In this document: positions 25,310 to 34,408 of the stretch, one piece after another | Layout: each line of letters begins with the position of its first letter | Position numbering within the stretch: the stretch's first letter is position 1 | Assembly (NCBI GenBank): GCA_014238155.1 | Contig: JABABQ010000050.1 | Coordinates: 1 to 64,000 of the forward strand | Direction of reading: 5' to 3' | Length of the DNA: 64,000 bases | From: Rhizobiaceae bacterium | Lineage (GTDB): Bacteria; Pseudomonadota; Alphaproteobacteria; Rhizobiales; Rhizobiaceae | Notes under the pieces: model-generated | Seen by the model: the letters and a program-made list of their open reading frames with translations, nothing else | What the model was told of the DNA's origin: nothing | Databases searched by the model: none | Program-made: the position numbers and the translations under genes

Positions 25310-28300
25310 TCACTCGACATTTTCATAGGTGTCCAGTCGAATGCGGTCGGCGGCTTCTTTTGCCTGTTTACGCAACAGATCAATTTCTTCCTGTCGGCGC
25401 TCACGACGACCCGCTTCTAACGCAGCTTCACGGGCTGCGCGTTTTTCAGCGGCAACAATCTCCGCTTCGATGCGTTTACGTTCAAGTTCCTCACGCCGCC
25501 GTCTGGCCTCTTCGCGCCGCCGTTGCTCAGCCTGTTCAATTTCGAGCAGACGAATGCGTTCGCGCTCGACTTCGGCAATTCGCTTAACCTCTTCCTGAAG
25601 GGCATAGATACGGGCAATCTGTTGCAACCGCTGACGTTCCAGAATTTCCGAACGCTGAGCCTCAAACTCCCGTTCACGACGTTCGCTCACGCGCATGCCC
25701 AGATATGTGGAAAACAAACTGGCATCGAGGGTGTGATCAACTTCACCATCCACAACGTTTATCGACATGGCAAATTCGGGCACTGCTCCAATCACCACTT
25801 CCTTGCCCGGATCAAACGCAACCTTCGTCGCCAATTCGGCCTGGCGCGAGGAAAGGTCATATTTGCCGGACCCACTCAATTTAAGAGCGTCGTTCACCAG
25901 CGAGATGCTGTTGACCCGCAGGCTGCCTGTCGCCACTGTGAAAGGCAGTTCGATATCGCCAAATGACGACCTGCCGGATATGAATTTGGCTTCCAGCAAA
26001 TTCTCTGCCTGGTCAGACAGATCTTCGTCCTTGATCGCATCTGCAGCTTTCAGCAAGGGTGTAAACGCGGCACTGTTCACCCCGGCGACTGACCCCTTTT
26101 CAACTTTCAAACTGCCGCTGGCTGTGATCTGGGCCAACATCGAACTGGTATCTGCTCCAGCGGTTTCAAACGTGCCACCCAGGGTCAGTTTCCCGGCAAG
26201 TCCGCGCGGCAGGCCAGCCAGGCGACTGACCAGTCCAAGATCAGCATTCGACAGCTGAAGTTGCCCGTTGAAGCCACGACCCACTGTCGACTGTGCCATC
26301 GATACGGCGCCTACAATCTTACCTGAAAGCCAGTTGGCCTTCAGTCCTTCAAGACTGACATCGCCATTGCGAATTTCCATCTCCGCCAGCAAGTCTCGCG
26401 CCGGAGGATATTCATCCGTCATCGTCACAACAGATGATGTCAAATCGATATCAGCATCCAGCCCCGCCAGGACAGGTTGACTGGAAAGATCAGCAGGTTT
26501 CTCGCTGACATTTGAATCCTTCTGGTCCACTGCGACATTGGTATAAACCATTGCGGACAGAGTTTCTGAATCAAGAGTGGACAGGGACAGCGAACCCCTT
26601 AAATGCGGGCGTGGCCGTTTTCCCGCATCCAGCGACAATTCACCGGTAAATTTTGATCTGCCGATATTGCCAGTCAGATCGCTTGCCAGCAGGCGTGATT
26701 TATTGATTGAAAGAAGCGTTTCAATCTCAGCATCCACCCCCTGCCCGAATCCCGGCAGAGGCCGTCCGGACAGAAGAATGAGCTGATCAATATCCAGCAG
26801 TTCTCCTTTCAGTTTGAGCTCACCATTTATGATCAGATTTTGGTCGTAGATCACCGGTTTAATCGTTCCAGCACCACTGATGTAACCACCACTCACGGTC
26901 AGTGCAGCTTCGGTATTCAGTCCCTGTCGGACGCTTCCTGAAGCCGAAACCCGCATCGCCGCCCGTCCGGCCCCTTCCACAAAAATTGCTGGCACGCCAA
27001 ATTGCAGCAACAATTGCGAGGCTTCATCATTGACCACGATCAACTTGCCGTCGAACTGTTGTCGGTCCACAGAAGCCGCAATATTGTCCCCGGAAAGCTG
27101 GGCATCGATCTCACTGTTTCCCGAGCGTCCCACCGCCTTGATAGAATAGCCTTCCTTTTTGCCCTCAAATTCAAAACTCAACTGCGTATTTTCAATCAGA
27201 TAGCGATCGTCAATGAATCTGCCGATCACTGGAAAGGGTCCGAAACGCTTGTTCAGTCTGTCGAGAAACAGGCTCGGGTTATCGGCAACAAAACTGGTTG
27301 AGAGCTGGCCGACTGGCCGCTTGCTCAATCCGTTCACAACTCCGCTGATTTTGAGTGCGGCATTGTCCATATTGCCAATGTCGAGTTGGTCAATCGTCAG
27401 CTTATCATTTTGAATGTTCAGCCGGGCGACAACGTCATTCGCTTTAAGGCCCGATACGGCCATGGAATTTGCCTTCAGATCCAGATCGAGATTGTGTCCT
27501 TCCACCAGACGACGACTACCGCCGCCACCACTTGCACCACCTGCAAATAGATCAAACAGACTGCTCAACTGATCAAAATCGACGGCGTCACCAGCCAGTT
27601 TGGCCCTCAGATTGGGGCGCTGTCCAAGCGGAGCATTACGTCGAATACTGCCTTTCAAAATTTCCTGGTTCAAAATCAATTCAACATTGTCGAACTCAAT
27701 CAACTCGCTGGAAATTGAGGCTTTTGCTGAAAATCCAGCCGCTCTCAGATCGCGAATGGCTGGACTGACATCTGAACCCAGCCATTTGGCAAATCCGGAA
27801 GGTTGGCTGGAAGCAAGGATCAAATCGCCCTGATAGCCGAATGCATCCCCCAACTGCAAAAATCCATCGGCCCGCAATTCGGTGCGACCGGGAAGCTGGG
27901 CTTCCAGATTGTTGACCTGCCAGCCAGTGCCGGAATCGGACGGGCGAAGATCCATTCCGACTTCCCGAATGACAGTATCGCCAGCCACAACTGCTGGCAG
28001 ATAGAGATTTATTTCCCCGTCGGCCTTGAACCGGGGAACGCGAGCAAGAAATTCACGGAAAATCGCCAGGCGTTTTGAGAAATCAAGCCCGACACCCTTG
28101 CGTGCATCAAAACGTTCAACATTGACCTGTTGCCCCTCGGCGCGAACTCTGAAGGAAAAATCTTCTCCAAACACCGCCTGCCCGTTGCCGTTCAGCCGAT
28201 AGGGATCGTCGCTCGCACCGATCTTCAACTCAAAGGCGGGAACATTTGCCCCGCCGCTGACAATTTCCACGTCACTCTCCAAACGTACCGGAAACGCTTC

Positions 28301-29092
28301 CTCGCGGCCCGGCCGTCTGAATTCAATCAAGTCCTTGGCATCCTGCTGCGCCATCGGCGACAGTTTCATAGTGCCTTTCCATGCAGGCACTCCGTCCTTT
28401 ATTGACAAAGGACCATTAAATTCAAGGTCATAAGGAAGGCTCTTGGTCTCCACGTCGACAGTCAGTCGAATTTGCTGGCTCTCCTGCCAGATACCAGTTG
28501 TTGCCGAGATCCTGAATTTTTCTCTCTCATGGGCAAGCGTTCCATCCACCCGCCACGGGCCGGCGAACGATTTTGCCGAGGCGATGGCGTTAAGGTCAAT
28601 GAATTCTGAAGTGCGATTGAACCGGGCATCTACTACCGTCACCCGCCCATCGCTGATTGTGATATTTTCCAATGACACATTGGCGTTTTGCAACTGGTGA
28701 TAGTGGTTGTCGAATTCGGGAATATTCAGCTCACCGGACTTGTCCAGCTCGACGTTCATGACGGGTTTCGACAATTGCATGTCGACCACCACAACATTGC
28801 CCTTCAGCAATGGCGCCAGTTCAACGTCTATCCTGAAACTGTCTGCCACAAGGATGGGAACGGTATCAGCAGATGCTCCGATTTCGATATCGGTAAAGGT
28901 CACCGACGGCAACGGCAGGAGCTTTATTGAAGCGGAACCTTTTACATTTACCGGCAGACCAAGGGTCAGGCTGGCTTCTTGCTCAAAGCGTGACTTGAAT
29001 TGGTTCCAGTCGATATAGGAAGGCAGAACCAGCGCCGCAATCAGAGCCAGAACAAGCAGACTTCCAAGAAAGGCAAAAAACCTCATGCCCAC
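25310..29092 (-). CDS. Large AsmA-family envelope protein
   Basis: 1260 residues: one N-terminal membrane anchor (about 5-23), then a very long beta-rich body with AsmA-like segments (for example LGLPVNVKGSASIKLLPLPSV near the N-terminus and the C-terminal AsmA domain around 950-1100 with LGGTFETAGADTSS and VNDALKLSGSGKYDL). AsmA-like proteins are thought to bridge the periplasm and move lipids to the outer membrane. The last 125 or so residues form a charged Arg/Glu-rich predicted coiled coil, unusual for the family. Convergent with the ribbon-helix-helix gene. Confidence 0.85.
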   Translation of the reverse strand: MGMRFFAFLGSLLVLALIAALVLPSYIDWNQFKSRFEQEASLTLGLPVNVKGSASIKLLPLPSVTFTDIEIGASADTVPILVADSFRIDVELAPLLKGNVVVVDMQLSKPVMNVELDKSGELNIPEFDNHYHQLQNANVSLENITISDGRVTVVDARFNRTSEFIDLNAIASAKSFAGPWRVDGTLAHEREKFRISATTGIWQESQQIRLTVDVETKSLPYDLEFNGPLSIKDGVPAWKGTMKLSPMAQQDAKDLIEFRRPGREEAFPVRLESDVEIVSGGANVPAFELKIGASDDPYRLNGNGQAVFGEDFSFRVRAEGQQVNVERFDARKGVGLDFSKRLAIFREFLARVPRFKADGEINLYLPAVVAGDTVIREVGMDLRPSDSGTGWQVNNLEAQLPGRTELRADGFLQLGDAFGYQGDLILASSQPSGFAKWLGSDVSPAIRDLRAAGFSAKASISSELIEFDNVELILNQEILKGSIRRNAPLGQRPNLRAKLAGDAVDFDQLSSLFDLFAGGASGGGGSRRLVEGHNLDLDLKANSMAVSGLKANDVVARLNIQNDKLTIDQLDIGNMDNAALKISGVVNGLSKRPVGQLSTSFVADNPSLFLDRLNKRFGPFPVIGRFIDDRYLIENTQLSFEFEGKKEGYSIKAVGRSGNSEIDAQLSGDNIAASVDRQQFDGKLIVVNDEASQLLLQFGVPAIFVEGAGRAAMRVSASGSVRQGLNTEAALTVSGGYISGAGTIKPVIYDQNLIINGELKLKGELLDIDQLILLSGRPLPGFGQGVDAEIETLLSINKSRLLASDLTGNIGRSKFTGELSLDAGKRPRPHLRGSLSLSTLDSETLSAMVYTNVAVDQKDSNVSEKPADLSSQPVLAGLDADIDLTSSVVTMTDEYPPARDLLAEMEIRNGDVSLEGLKANWLSGKIVGAVSMAQSTVGRGFNGQLQLSNADLGLVSRLAGLPRGLAGKLTLGGTFETAGADTSSMLAQITASGSLKVEKGSVAGVNSAAFTPLLKAADAIKDEDLSDQAENLLEAKFISGRSSFGDIELPFTVATGSLRVNSISLVNDALKLSGSGKYDLSSRQAELATKVAFDPGKEVVIGAVPEFAMSINVVDGEVDHTLDASLFSTYLGMRVSERREREFEAQRSEILERQRLQQIARIYALQEEVKRIAEVERERIRLLEIEQAEQRRREEARRRREELERKRIEAEIVAAEKRAAREAALEAGRRERRQEEIDLLRKQAKEAADRIRLDTYENVE

Positions 29093-29161
29093 CGCTTCCT
29101 GAATTTGCTCAGAATATTCCTGATGCCCAGGTGCCTGACGTTGCGATCAAAGTTCACCAAT

Positions 29162-30574
29162 TCAATCCAATCTGATCACTTTACCGGGATTCATTATATT
29201 GTCTGGGTCAATGGACCGTTTAATGGCTGCCATCACGTCGACCCCGGCTCCATGCTCCAACTGCAGAAAACGACGTTTGCCCTGACCAATTCCGTGCTCA
29301 CCGGTGCAGGTCCCGTCCATGGCGATGGTTCGTAGATTCAAGCGCTCAATCATCTCTTCCGCCCGCGCCACTTCGTCCTTGTCATCCATCATGACCAGAG
29401 GGGAGACATGAAAATTGCCATCACCCACATGGCCGATTATCGGCGCTATCAACTGCAGTTCCTCGACATCTTCGATGGTTTGAGAAATACACTCCGCAAG
29501 TCGCGAAATCGGGACACAGGCATCCGTTGCTATGCCCTCACAGCCCGGACGATGGGCAAGCATGCCGTAATAGGCGTCGTGGCGCGCTTTCCACAATTTA
29601 TTGCGCTCTTCAACCGTATGAACCCATTGAATATCTGAACCGCCAAATTCTGATGCAATATCGTTAAACAATTGCAATTGTTCGGCCACCCCCGCATCCG
29701 TGCCGTGGAATTCGAGCATCAAAGTTGGTTTCAACTCGTAAGACAAGCCGGAATAATTGTTGGTGATCTCTGTCATCAAGGCATCGAGCAGTTCGATACG
29801 AGCAATCGGCAATCCGGTCTGCATCGCCATAATGGTCGTGTTGCAGGCATCTTCAACTGTCGGAAACTGGCACACGCCAGCGGAGATGTTTTCTGGAATT
29901 CCATGCAATCGCAGCGTCATCTCGGTTATGATGCCCAAAGTCCCCTCCGATCCGACAATGAGGCGCGTTAAATCATAACCAGCAGCGGATTTGCGGGCCC
30001 GTCCACCGGTTTTCACAATACTGCCATCCGGCATCACCACGGTGAGATTGATGACATTTTCCCGCATCGTTCCATAACGCACCGCGTTGGTGCCGGAAGC
30101 GCGTGTTGAGGCCATGCCTCCAAGACTGGCATCGGCACCCGGATCGATTGGGAAAAACAAACCCTGATCGCGCAAATGCAGGTTCAATTCCGAGCGCGTC
30201 ACCCCAGGCTGAAGCGTTACATCCAGATCTTCGGCATTGACCGAAAGAACCTTGTTCATCTTCATCATATCGACACTGATTCCCCCCGCAGGCGCGTTGA
30301 CCGCCCCTTCCAGTGACGTCCCGGTGCCGAAGGGAATGATTGGCACCCGGTGCTGGGCGCAAACAGTGACAATTTCCTGCACTTGCTTGGTCGAAATGGG
30401 AAATACCACAGCATCAGGAAGCTGGGATGGAATGTAAGTCATTGTATGCGCGTGCTGTTCCAGCAGGCTTTGGTTGGTTTGCAACTGATCACCAAACCGC
30501 TGTTTAAGAATACCAATTGCCGTTGCAATCCCTTCAGAATTGCGTTCAATCGATTCCAGATCGGCCAGCGCCAT
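29162..30574 (-). CDS. FAD-linked 2-hydroxyacid dehydrogenase (GlcD/DLD type)
   Basis: 470 residues from ATG 30574 (GGGAGC upstream; the frame extends to 30622). FAD-binding PCMH domain: PIIPFGTGTSLEGAV and DPGADASLGGMASTRASGTNAVRYGTM-type stretches (split here), followed by the C-terminal oxidase motif IGHVGDGNFHV and GTCTGEHGIGQGK. The family oxidises D-lactate, glycolate or longer 2-hydroxyacids and passes electrons to cytochrome c or the quinone pool. The substrate is not decided by sequence; D-lactate is the best guess. Divergent from the thioesterase gene. Confidence 0.88.
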   Translation of the reverse strand: MALADLESIERNSEGIATAIGILKQRFGDQLQTNQSLLEQHAHTMTYIPSQLPDAVVFPISTKQVQEIVTVCAQHRVPIIPFGTGTSLEGAVNAPAGGISVDMMKMNKVLSVNAEDLDVTLQPGVTRSELNLHLRDQGLFFPIDPGADASLGGMASTRASGTNAVRYGTMRENVINLTVVMPDGSIVKTGGRARKSAAGYDLTRLIVGSEGTLGIITEMTLRLHGIPENISAGVCQFPTVEDACNTTIMAMQTGLPIARIELLDALMTEITNNYSGLSYELKPTLMLEFHGTDAGVAEQLQLFNDIASEFGGSDIQWVHTVEERNKLWKARHDAYYGMLAHRPGCEGIATDACVPISRLAECISQTIEDVEELQLIAPIIGHVGDGNFHVSPLVMMDDKDEVARAEEMIERLNLRTIAMDGTCTGEHGIGQGKRRFLQLEHGAGVDVMAAIKRSIDPDNIMNPGKVIRLD

Positions 30575-30679
30575 AGCTTGCTCCCAGCATTTTCTTTGAG
30601 GTGCCCTTGTTTCACACCCCAACAGCCAATACCAGACTATCAGAAAGCAAAATTCGGTCCACAGTTTGGAGAAACCATT

Positions 30680-31162
30680 ATGTCAGAAAATGCGGCCCCG
30701 CACATTTCCCCTTTGATGGAACTCGAAAAGCAATGGATCGATTATAACGGTCATCTCAACATGGCCTATTACAACGTCTTGTTTGACCGGGGCTGCGACA
30801 CGTTTTTTGAAGAGATGGGATTAGGTCCCCATTACATAAAAGAACGCAATTTAAGCTTCTATACGGCTGAAGCCCATATTCGCTACGCCCGCGAACTGCA
30901 TTTGGGGGATCGGGTCAGGGTTTCGATGCAAATTGTTGATTTTGATGAAAAACGCATTCACGCCTATGCCGAACTGCACCACCAGGACGGCTGGCTCTCG
31001 GCCACGTCTGAAACCATGTCATTGCATGTCGACATGAGCGGTCCAAGGGTCGCACCCTTTCCCGAAGACATTATGGATAGAATCAAAAAAACTGCTGAAA
31101 GCCACAGCAATTTACCACGTTCACAGAACATTGGGCGACGCATCGAAATCAAACGTAAATAG
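30680..31162 (+). CDS. Hotdog-fold acyl-CoA thioesterase
   Basis: 160 residues from ATG 30680 (the open frame begins far upstream but overlaps the divergent oxidase). The signature WIDYNGHLNMAYYNVLFDRG (about 20-39) is the 4-hydroxybenzoyl-CoA-thioesterase-like active-site helix with the catalytic Asp. It probably hydrolyses an acyl-CoA; substrate unknown. Confidence 0.85.
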   Translation: MSENAAPHISPLMELEKQWIDYNGHLNMAYYNVLFDRGCDTFFEEMGLGPHYIKERNLSFYTAEAHIRYARELHLGDRVRVSMQIVDFDEKRIHAYAELHHQDGWLSATSETMSLHVDMSGPRVAPFPEDIMDRIKKTAESHSNLPRSQNIGRRIEIKRK

Positions 31163-31209
31163 GTGTAGTCTAATATCAGGGGTAATGAGTCTATCGGGGA
31201 AACGGTGTA

Positions 31210-32841
31210 ATGCCTGAGATAATCCGTCGATTGCCGTCCATCCTTCGCGGTTGGGTCACTCCCAATTTGCAAGTTTTCATATCCTCGCGCGAGCCACAAT
31301 TGTGGATGATCTCGGTGATGATCGGCCTGTGCGTATCGATAGCCGCTATCCTGTTTCGCCTGCTGATACTCAACACCCAATTTCTCTGGCTCGGCGTGGC
31401 TTCAGAAACGGTTGCCACAGCGGCCAAGCAAATCCACTGGATGTGGATTTTGCTGGCACCAGCCGTTGGAGGTCTTCTGGTCGGCTGGTTGCTCACACGT
31501 TTCATGCCCGCCCGGCGTACGTATGGCGTTGCCGACGTTATCGAAGCAAAAGCCTATGGCGGACGTGAAATTGAACTCAAATCGGGCCTGGGTTCTGCGG
31601 TGATCAGCGCCCTGTCACTTGGGTTTGGCGCCAGTTCGGGCCGCGAAGGACCGATGGTGCATTTGGGGGCGACCATTGCGACCTATGTCACCGACAGGTT
31701 CAAACTGCCTGATTGGGGACGACGCACCCTGCTTGCCTGCGGTGTTGCCAGTGCCGTCTCAGCTTCATTCAATGCGCCGATTGCCGGCGTGCTGTTTGCC
31801 CATGAGGTGGTGCTTGGTCATTATGCCAAAAGGGCGTTCATTCCCATTGTCATCTCGTCAGTCATGGGAACCATTGCAACGCGGCTATGGTTTGGAGATG
31901 CGGCCGCATTTTCCATTCCCGCTTATCAGATCACATCGTTTCTTGAAGTTCCTGCCTTCGCCCTGTTGGGCGTTACCTGCGGCATCATCGCGATCATATT
32001 TCAGTTCAGCCTGATCGCCACCGATCATGTTGCCCGATCCATCGTCATGCCCTTGTGGCTTCGCCCGGCAGTCGGCGGGTTGATGATCGGCTGCATTGGT
32101 GTCTTTCTTCCTGAAATACTTGGCGTCGGATACGAAGCCACAGACATGGCGTTGAAAAACCACCTTGCATTATCGATGCTGATCACGCTGATTATCGCCA
32201 AGACGGCCGCAACTTCCATCACTTTGGCCTCGCGCTTTGGCGGCGGCGTATTTTCACCTTCGCTCTATATTGGCGCGATGACGGGTGGTGCATTCGGTCT
32301 GATCGCTTCACGGGTATTTCCAGAGCTCGCTTCTTCTGAGGGCCTTTACGCCATTCTCGGCATGGGTGCGCTGGCTGGCGCGGTGATCGGAGCCCCAATT
32401 TCAACCGCCGTGATGGTGTTTGAACTGACCGGTGGTTATGCCCTGTCGCTGGCCTTGCTGTTGACGGTATCAATCGCCATCGGTGTCAATCAGGCGATCC
32501 ATGGACGGTCCTATTTTCAATGGCAGCTGGAGACACGCGGTCTGCGCGTACAGGATGGGCCGCACCGGATGATGGTACGCAACACCAGAGTGGCTGATTT
32601 CATGGTGCCCCTCGGTGAAACCGACGATGACGTGTTCGACCCGGAACAGGAAATTATTCCGTTGCGTGCTGATACAAGTCTGGAAGTCGCGATGCGCCAG
32701 TTCGATGATCAGGGATTGCCGCGACTACCGGTGATCGATGCACGCGACAACACCAAGATCATCGGTTGGGCAACCCAGCTCGCTGCATTGCGAACCTATA
32801 ACAATGCACTGGTCGACATGAGTGTCGAAGAACACCGCTAG
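31210..32841 (+). CDS. ClC-family chloride channel/antiporter
   Basis: 543 residues with many hydrophobic segments. Conserved anion-pathway motifs: GASSGREGPMVHLGA (the gating-glutamate loop, about 139-153) and GGGVFSPSLYIGAMTGG (about 343-359). The GSGIP-type loop is replaced by YGVADVIEAKAYGG. A single CBS-like C-terminal segment (about 455-530) follows. The gating glutamate suggests a Cl-/H+ antiporter, as in most bacterial homologues. Likely role in acid or ion stress. Confidence 0.88.
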   Translation: MPEIIRRLPSILRGWVTPNLQVFISSREPQLWMISVMIGLCVSIAAILFRLLILNTQFLWLGVASETVATAAKQIHWMWILLAPAVGGLLVGWLLTRFMPARRTYGVADVIEAKAYGGREIELKSGLGSAVISALSLGFGASSGREGPMVHLGATIATYVTDRFKLPDWGRRTLLACGVASAVSASFNAPIAGVLFAHEVVLGHYAKRAFIPIVISSVMGTIATRLWFGDAAAFSIPAYQITSFLEVPAFALLGVTCGIIAIIFQFSLIATDHVARSIVMPLWLRPAVGGLMIGCIGVFLPEILGVGYEATDMALKNHLALSMLITLIIAKTAATSITLASRFGGGVFSPSLYIGAMTGGAFGLIASRVFPELASSEGLYAILGMGALAGAVIGAPISTAVMVFELTGGYALSLALLLTVSIAIGVNQAIHGRSYFQWQLETRGLRVQDGPHRMMVRNTRVADFMVPLGETDDDVFDPEQEIIPLRADTSLEVAMRQFDDQGLPRLPVIDARDNTKIIGWATQLAALRTYNNALVDMSVEEHR

Positions 32842-32884
32842 CGGCGGCGAGTGGCGGCGAGCGGAGATAAAGTGAGGCCAGCTG

Positions 32885-34165
32885 TCATTCAGGACTTTCG
32901 GGCAGGGTCAGACTGATCACCAACCCACCCAAAGCGGTTAAAAACAATATGATAAATGCCGTCTGAAAATCTTCCGGCTTATATATGCGCGAACCGTCCA
33001 GCATGGTGCCGTCCCAGATGAAGTCCAGCACGAAACCAACCAGCGGTTGCAGCAAGGCCCCGGACGCTACCGTCATGGCGTTGACAATGCCCGAGACGGA
33101 TCCGGCGATTGACGCATCAGAAGTCTCTCGTACCAGCGCAAAGCTCGGCACCATCGCAGCGCCCGAAAATCCCCCAATGATGAACAACCCGGTGGAAACA
33201 GCCAGCGGAGGTTCGGGTATAAAAGCCACACCACCCAATGAGCATGTCAGAACCACAAGCCCGCCAACCAACAGGGCCTTGCGTTTGTGCAGGCGATCAG
33301 AAAGCCATCCGCTGGCCGGCGCGCCAAGCGCCCAGCCAAATAGCAGCAGTGAGACCAGATAGGCCGCCTGAGGACGTTCCAAATCATAGGCCTGCATAAA
33401 ATACGGCACGCCCCATAGCCCACCAAGAACCAGCATCGGACCGGACATGGCGCCGGCAACCAACGCAATCTTCCAAGTGTTCCAGAGCGACGCTGCACGA
33501 CGCAATCCCCGCCACACTTCAGACCAGGCCTGAACCTGTTTGGGTTCGCTTTGCTCGGTCTCTGTTGGCGCATTTTCCGTTGGCGCATCTCGCACAAACA
33601 TGAATATCAGCAATGCCAGCGCCGTGCCAAAAATTCCCAACCCCCATTGGCTGGTACGCCACCCATAGGTTTCTACAAAAACGGCCAGTGGCCCCTGCCC
33701 CAATATCCCGCTGAGCATTGCCAGAAACATCGCCAGGCCGGTCAGAAACGCAAAGCGTTGGGGAGGAAACCAACGCGCGGCCAAGCTCATCGATCCCAAA
33801 AACCCAACCGCCGAGCCGATACCAATCAGGATCCTTCCTGCATAGGCAACGGGGAGAGTTTCCGCAGCCCCAAACAGAAACGACCCAAGCCCGGCAAGGA
33901 AGACCGCAACTGACAAAAGCAATCGCGCACCCAGCCTGTCCAGCAAGGCACCCAGGGGCACCTGAAGCAGAAAATATGGATAGAAGTAGAGCGCTGACAA
34001 AACCCCCAACATGCCACCACCAATGGCAAAGTCGCGCATCAGATCCGACACCATCACGCCCGGCGTCACCCGTTGGAAAAACGCATAACCAAACGCAAGT
34101 GCTGACAACGACCAGATGAGCCAGCCGCGCCAACTCGGGGAAATGGTGCTCTGATTGCTTGACAC
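32885..34165 (-). CDS. MFS transporter
   Basis: 426 residues with twelve predicted helices; the MFS loop LGALLDRLGARLLL (between helices 2 and 3) and the mirrored GWLSDRLHKRKALLVGG in the second half are visible. The substrate is unknown; the layout resembles the GlpT/phthalate permease-like group. It is divergent from the helicase gene; the 243-base region between them (34166-34408) shows no convincing gene and should carry both promoters. Confidence 0.85.
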   Translation of the reverse strand: MSSNQSTISPSWRGWLIWSLSALAFGYAFFQRVTPGVMVSDLMRDFAIGGGMLGVLSALYFYPYFLLQVPLGALLDRLGARLLLSVAVFLAGLGSFLFGAAETLPVAYAGRILIGIGSAVGFLGSMSLAARWFPPQRFAFLTGLAMFLAMLSGILGQGPLAVFVETYGWRTSQWGLGIFGTALALLIFMFVRDAPTENAPTETEQSEPKQVQAWSEVWRGLRRAASLWNTWKIALVAGAMSGPMLVLGGLWGVPYFMQAYDLERPQAAYLVSLLLFGWALGAPASGWLSDRLHKRKALLVGGLVVLTCSLGGVAFIPEPPLAVSTGLFIIGGFSGAAMVPSFALVRETSDASIAGSVSGIVNAMTVASGALLQPLVGFVLDFIWDGTMLDGSRIYKPEDFQTAFIILFLTALGGLVISLTLPESPE

Positions 34166-34408
34166 GACCGGGCCTGTTCAGGGTGCTTTCGCGGCTCACA
34201 TTCTGCCTCCATGTCGTCCGGTTCAAGTGATTTCTTCATTAATTTGGCAGACATGGATAGAATTGATCTGGCCCACTGTCGGCGAGTTGTCGGCAAACCC
34301 CGGCCTCAATCTGCTGCATTGTGCAACCGCCGGCATTTGCACCATCAATCGATCAAACCTGACGACTGTAGCCTGTTCAGCGGAACAAAAACCGCCTAAG
34401 ACCAAAAC

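Noticed and set aside
25767-26258. 163-residue plus-strand frame opposite the AsmA gene
   Set aside because: The AsmA-like protein runs uninterrupted through this stretch on the minus strand; the frame is a shadow.
34211-34399. 62-residue frame between the MFS and helicase genes
   Set aside because: Could be a small gene, but no ribosome binding site or family pattern was seen, and it occupies the space needed for two promoters.
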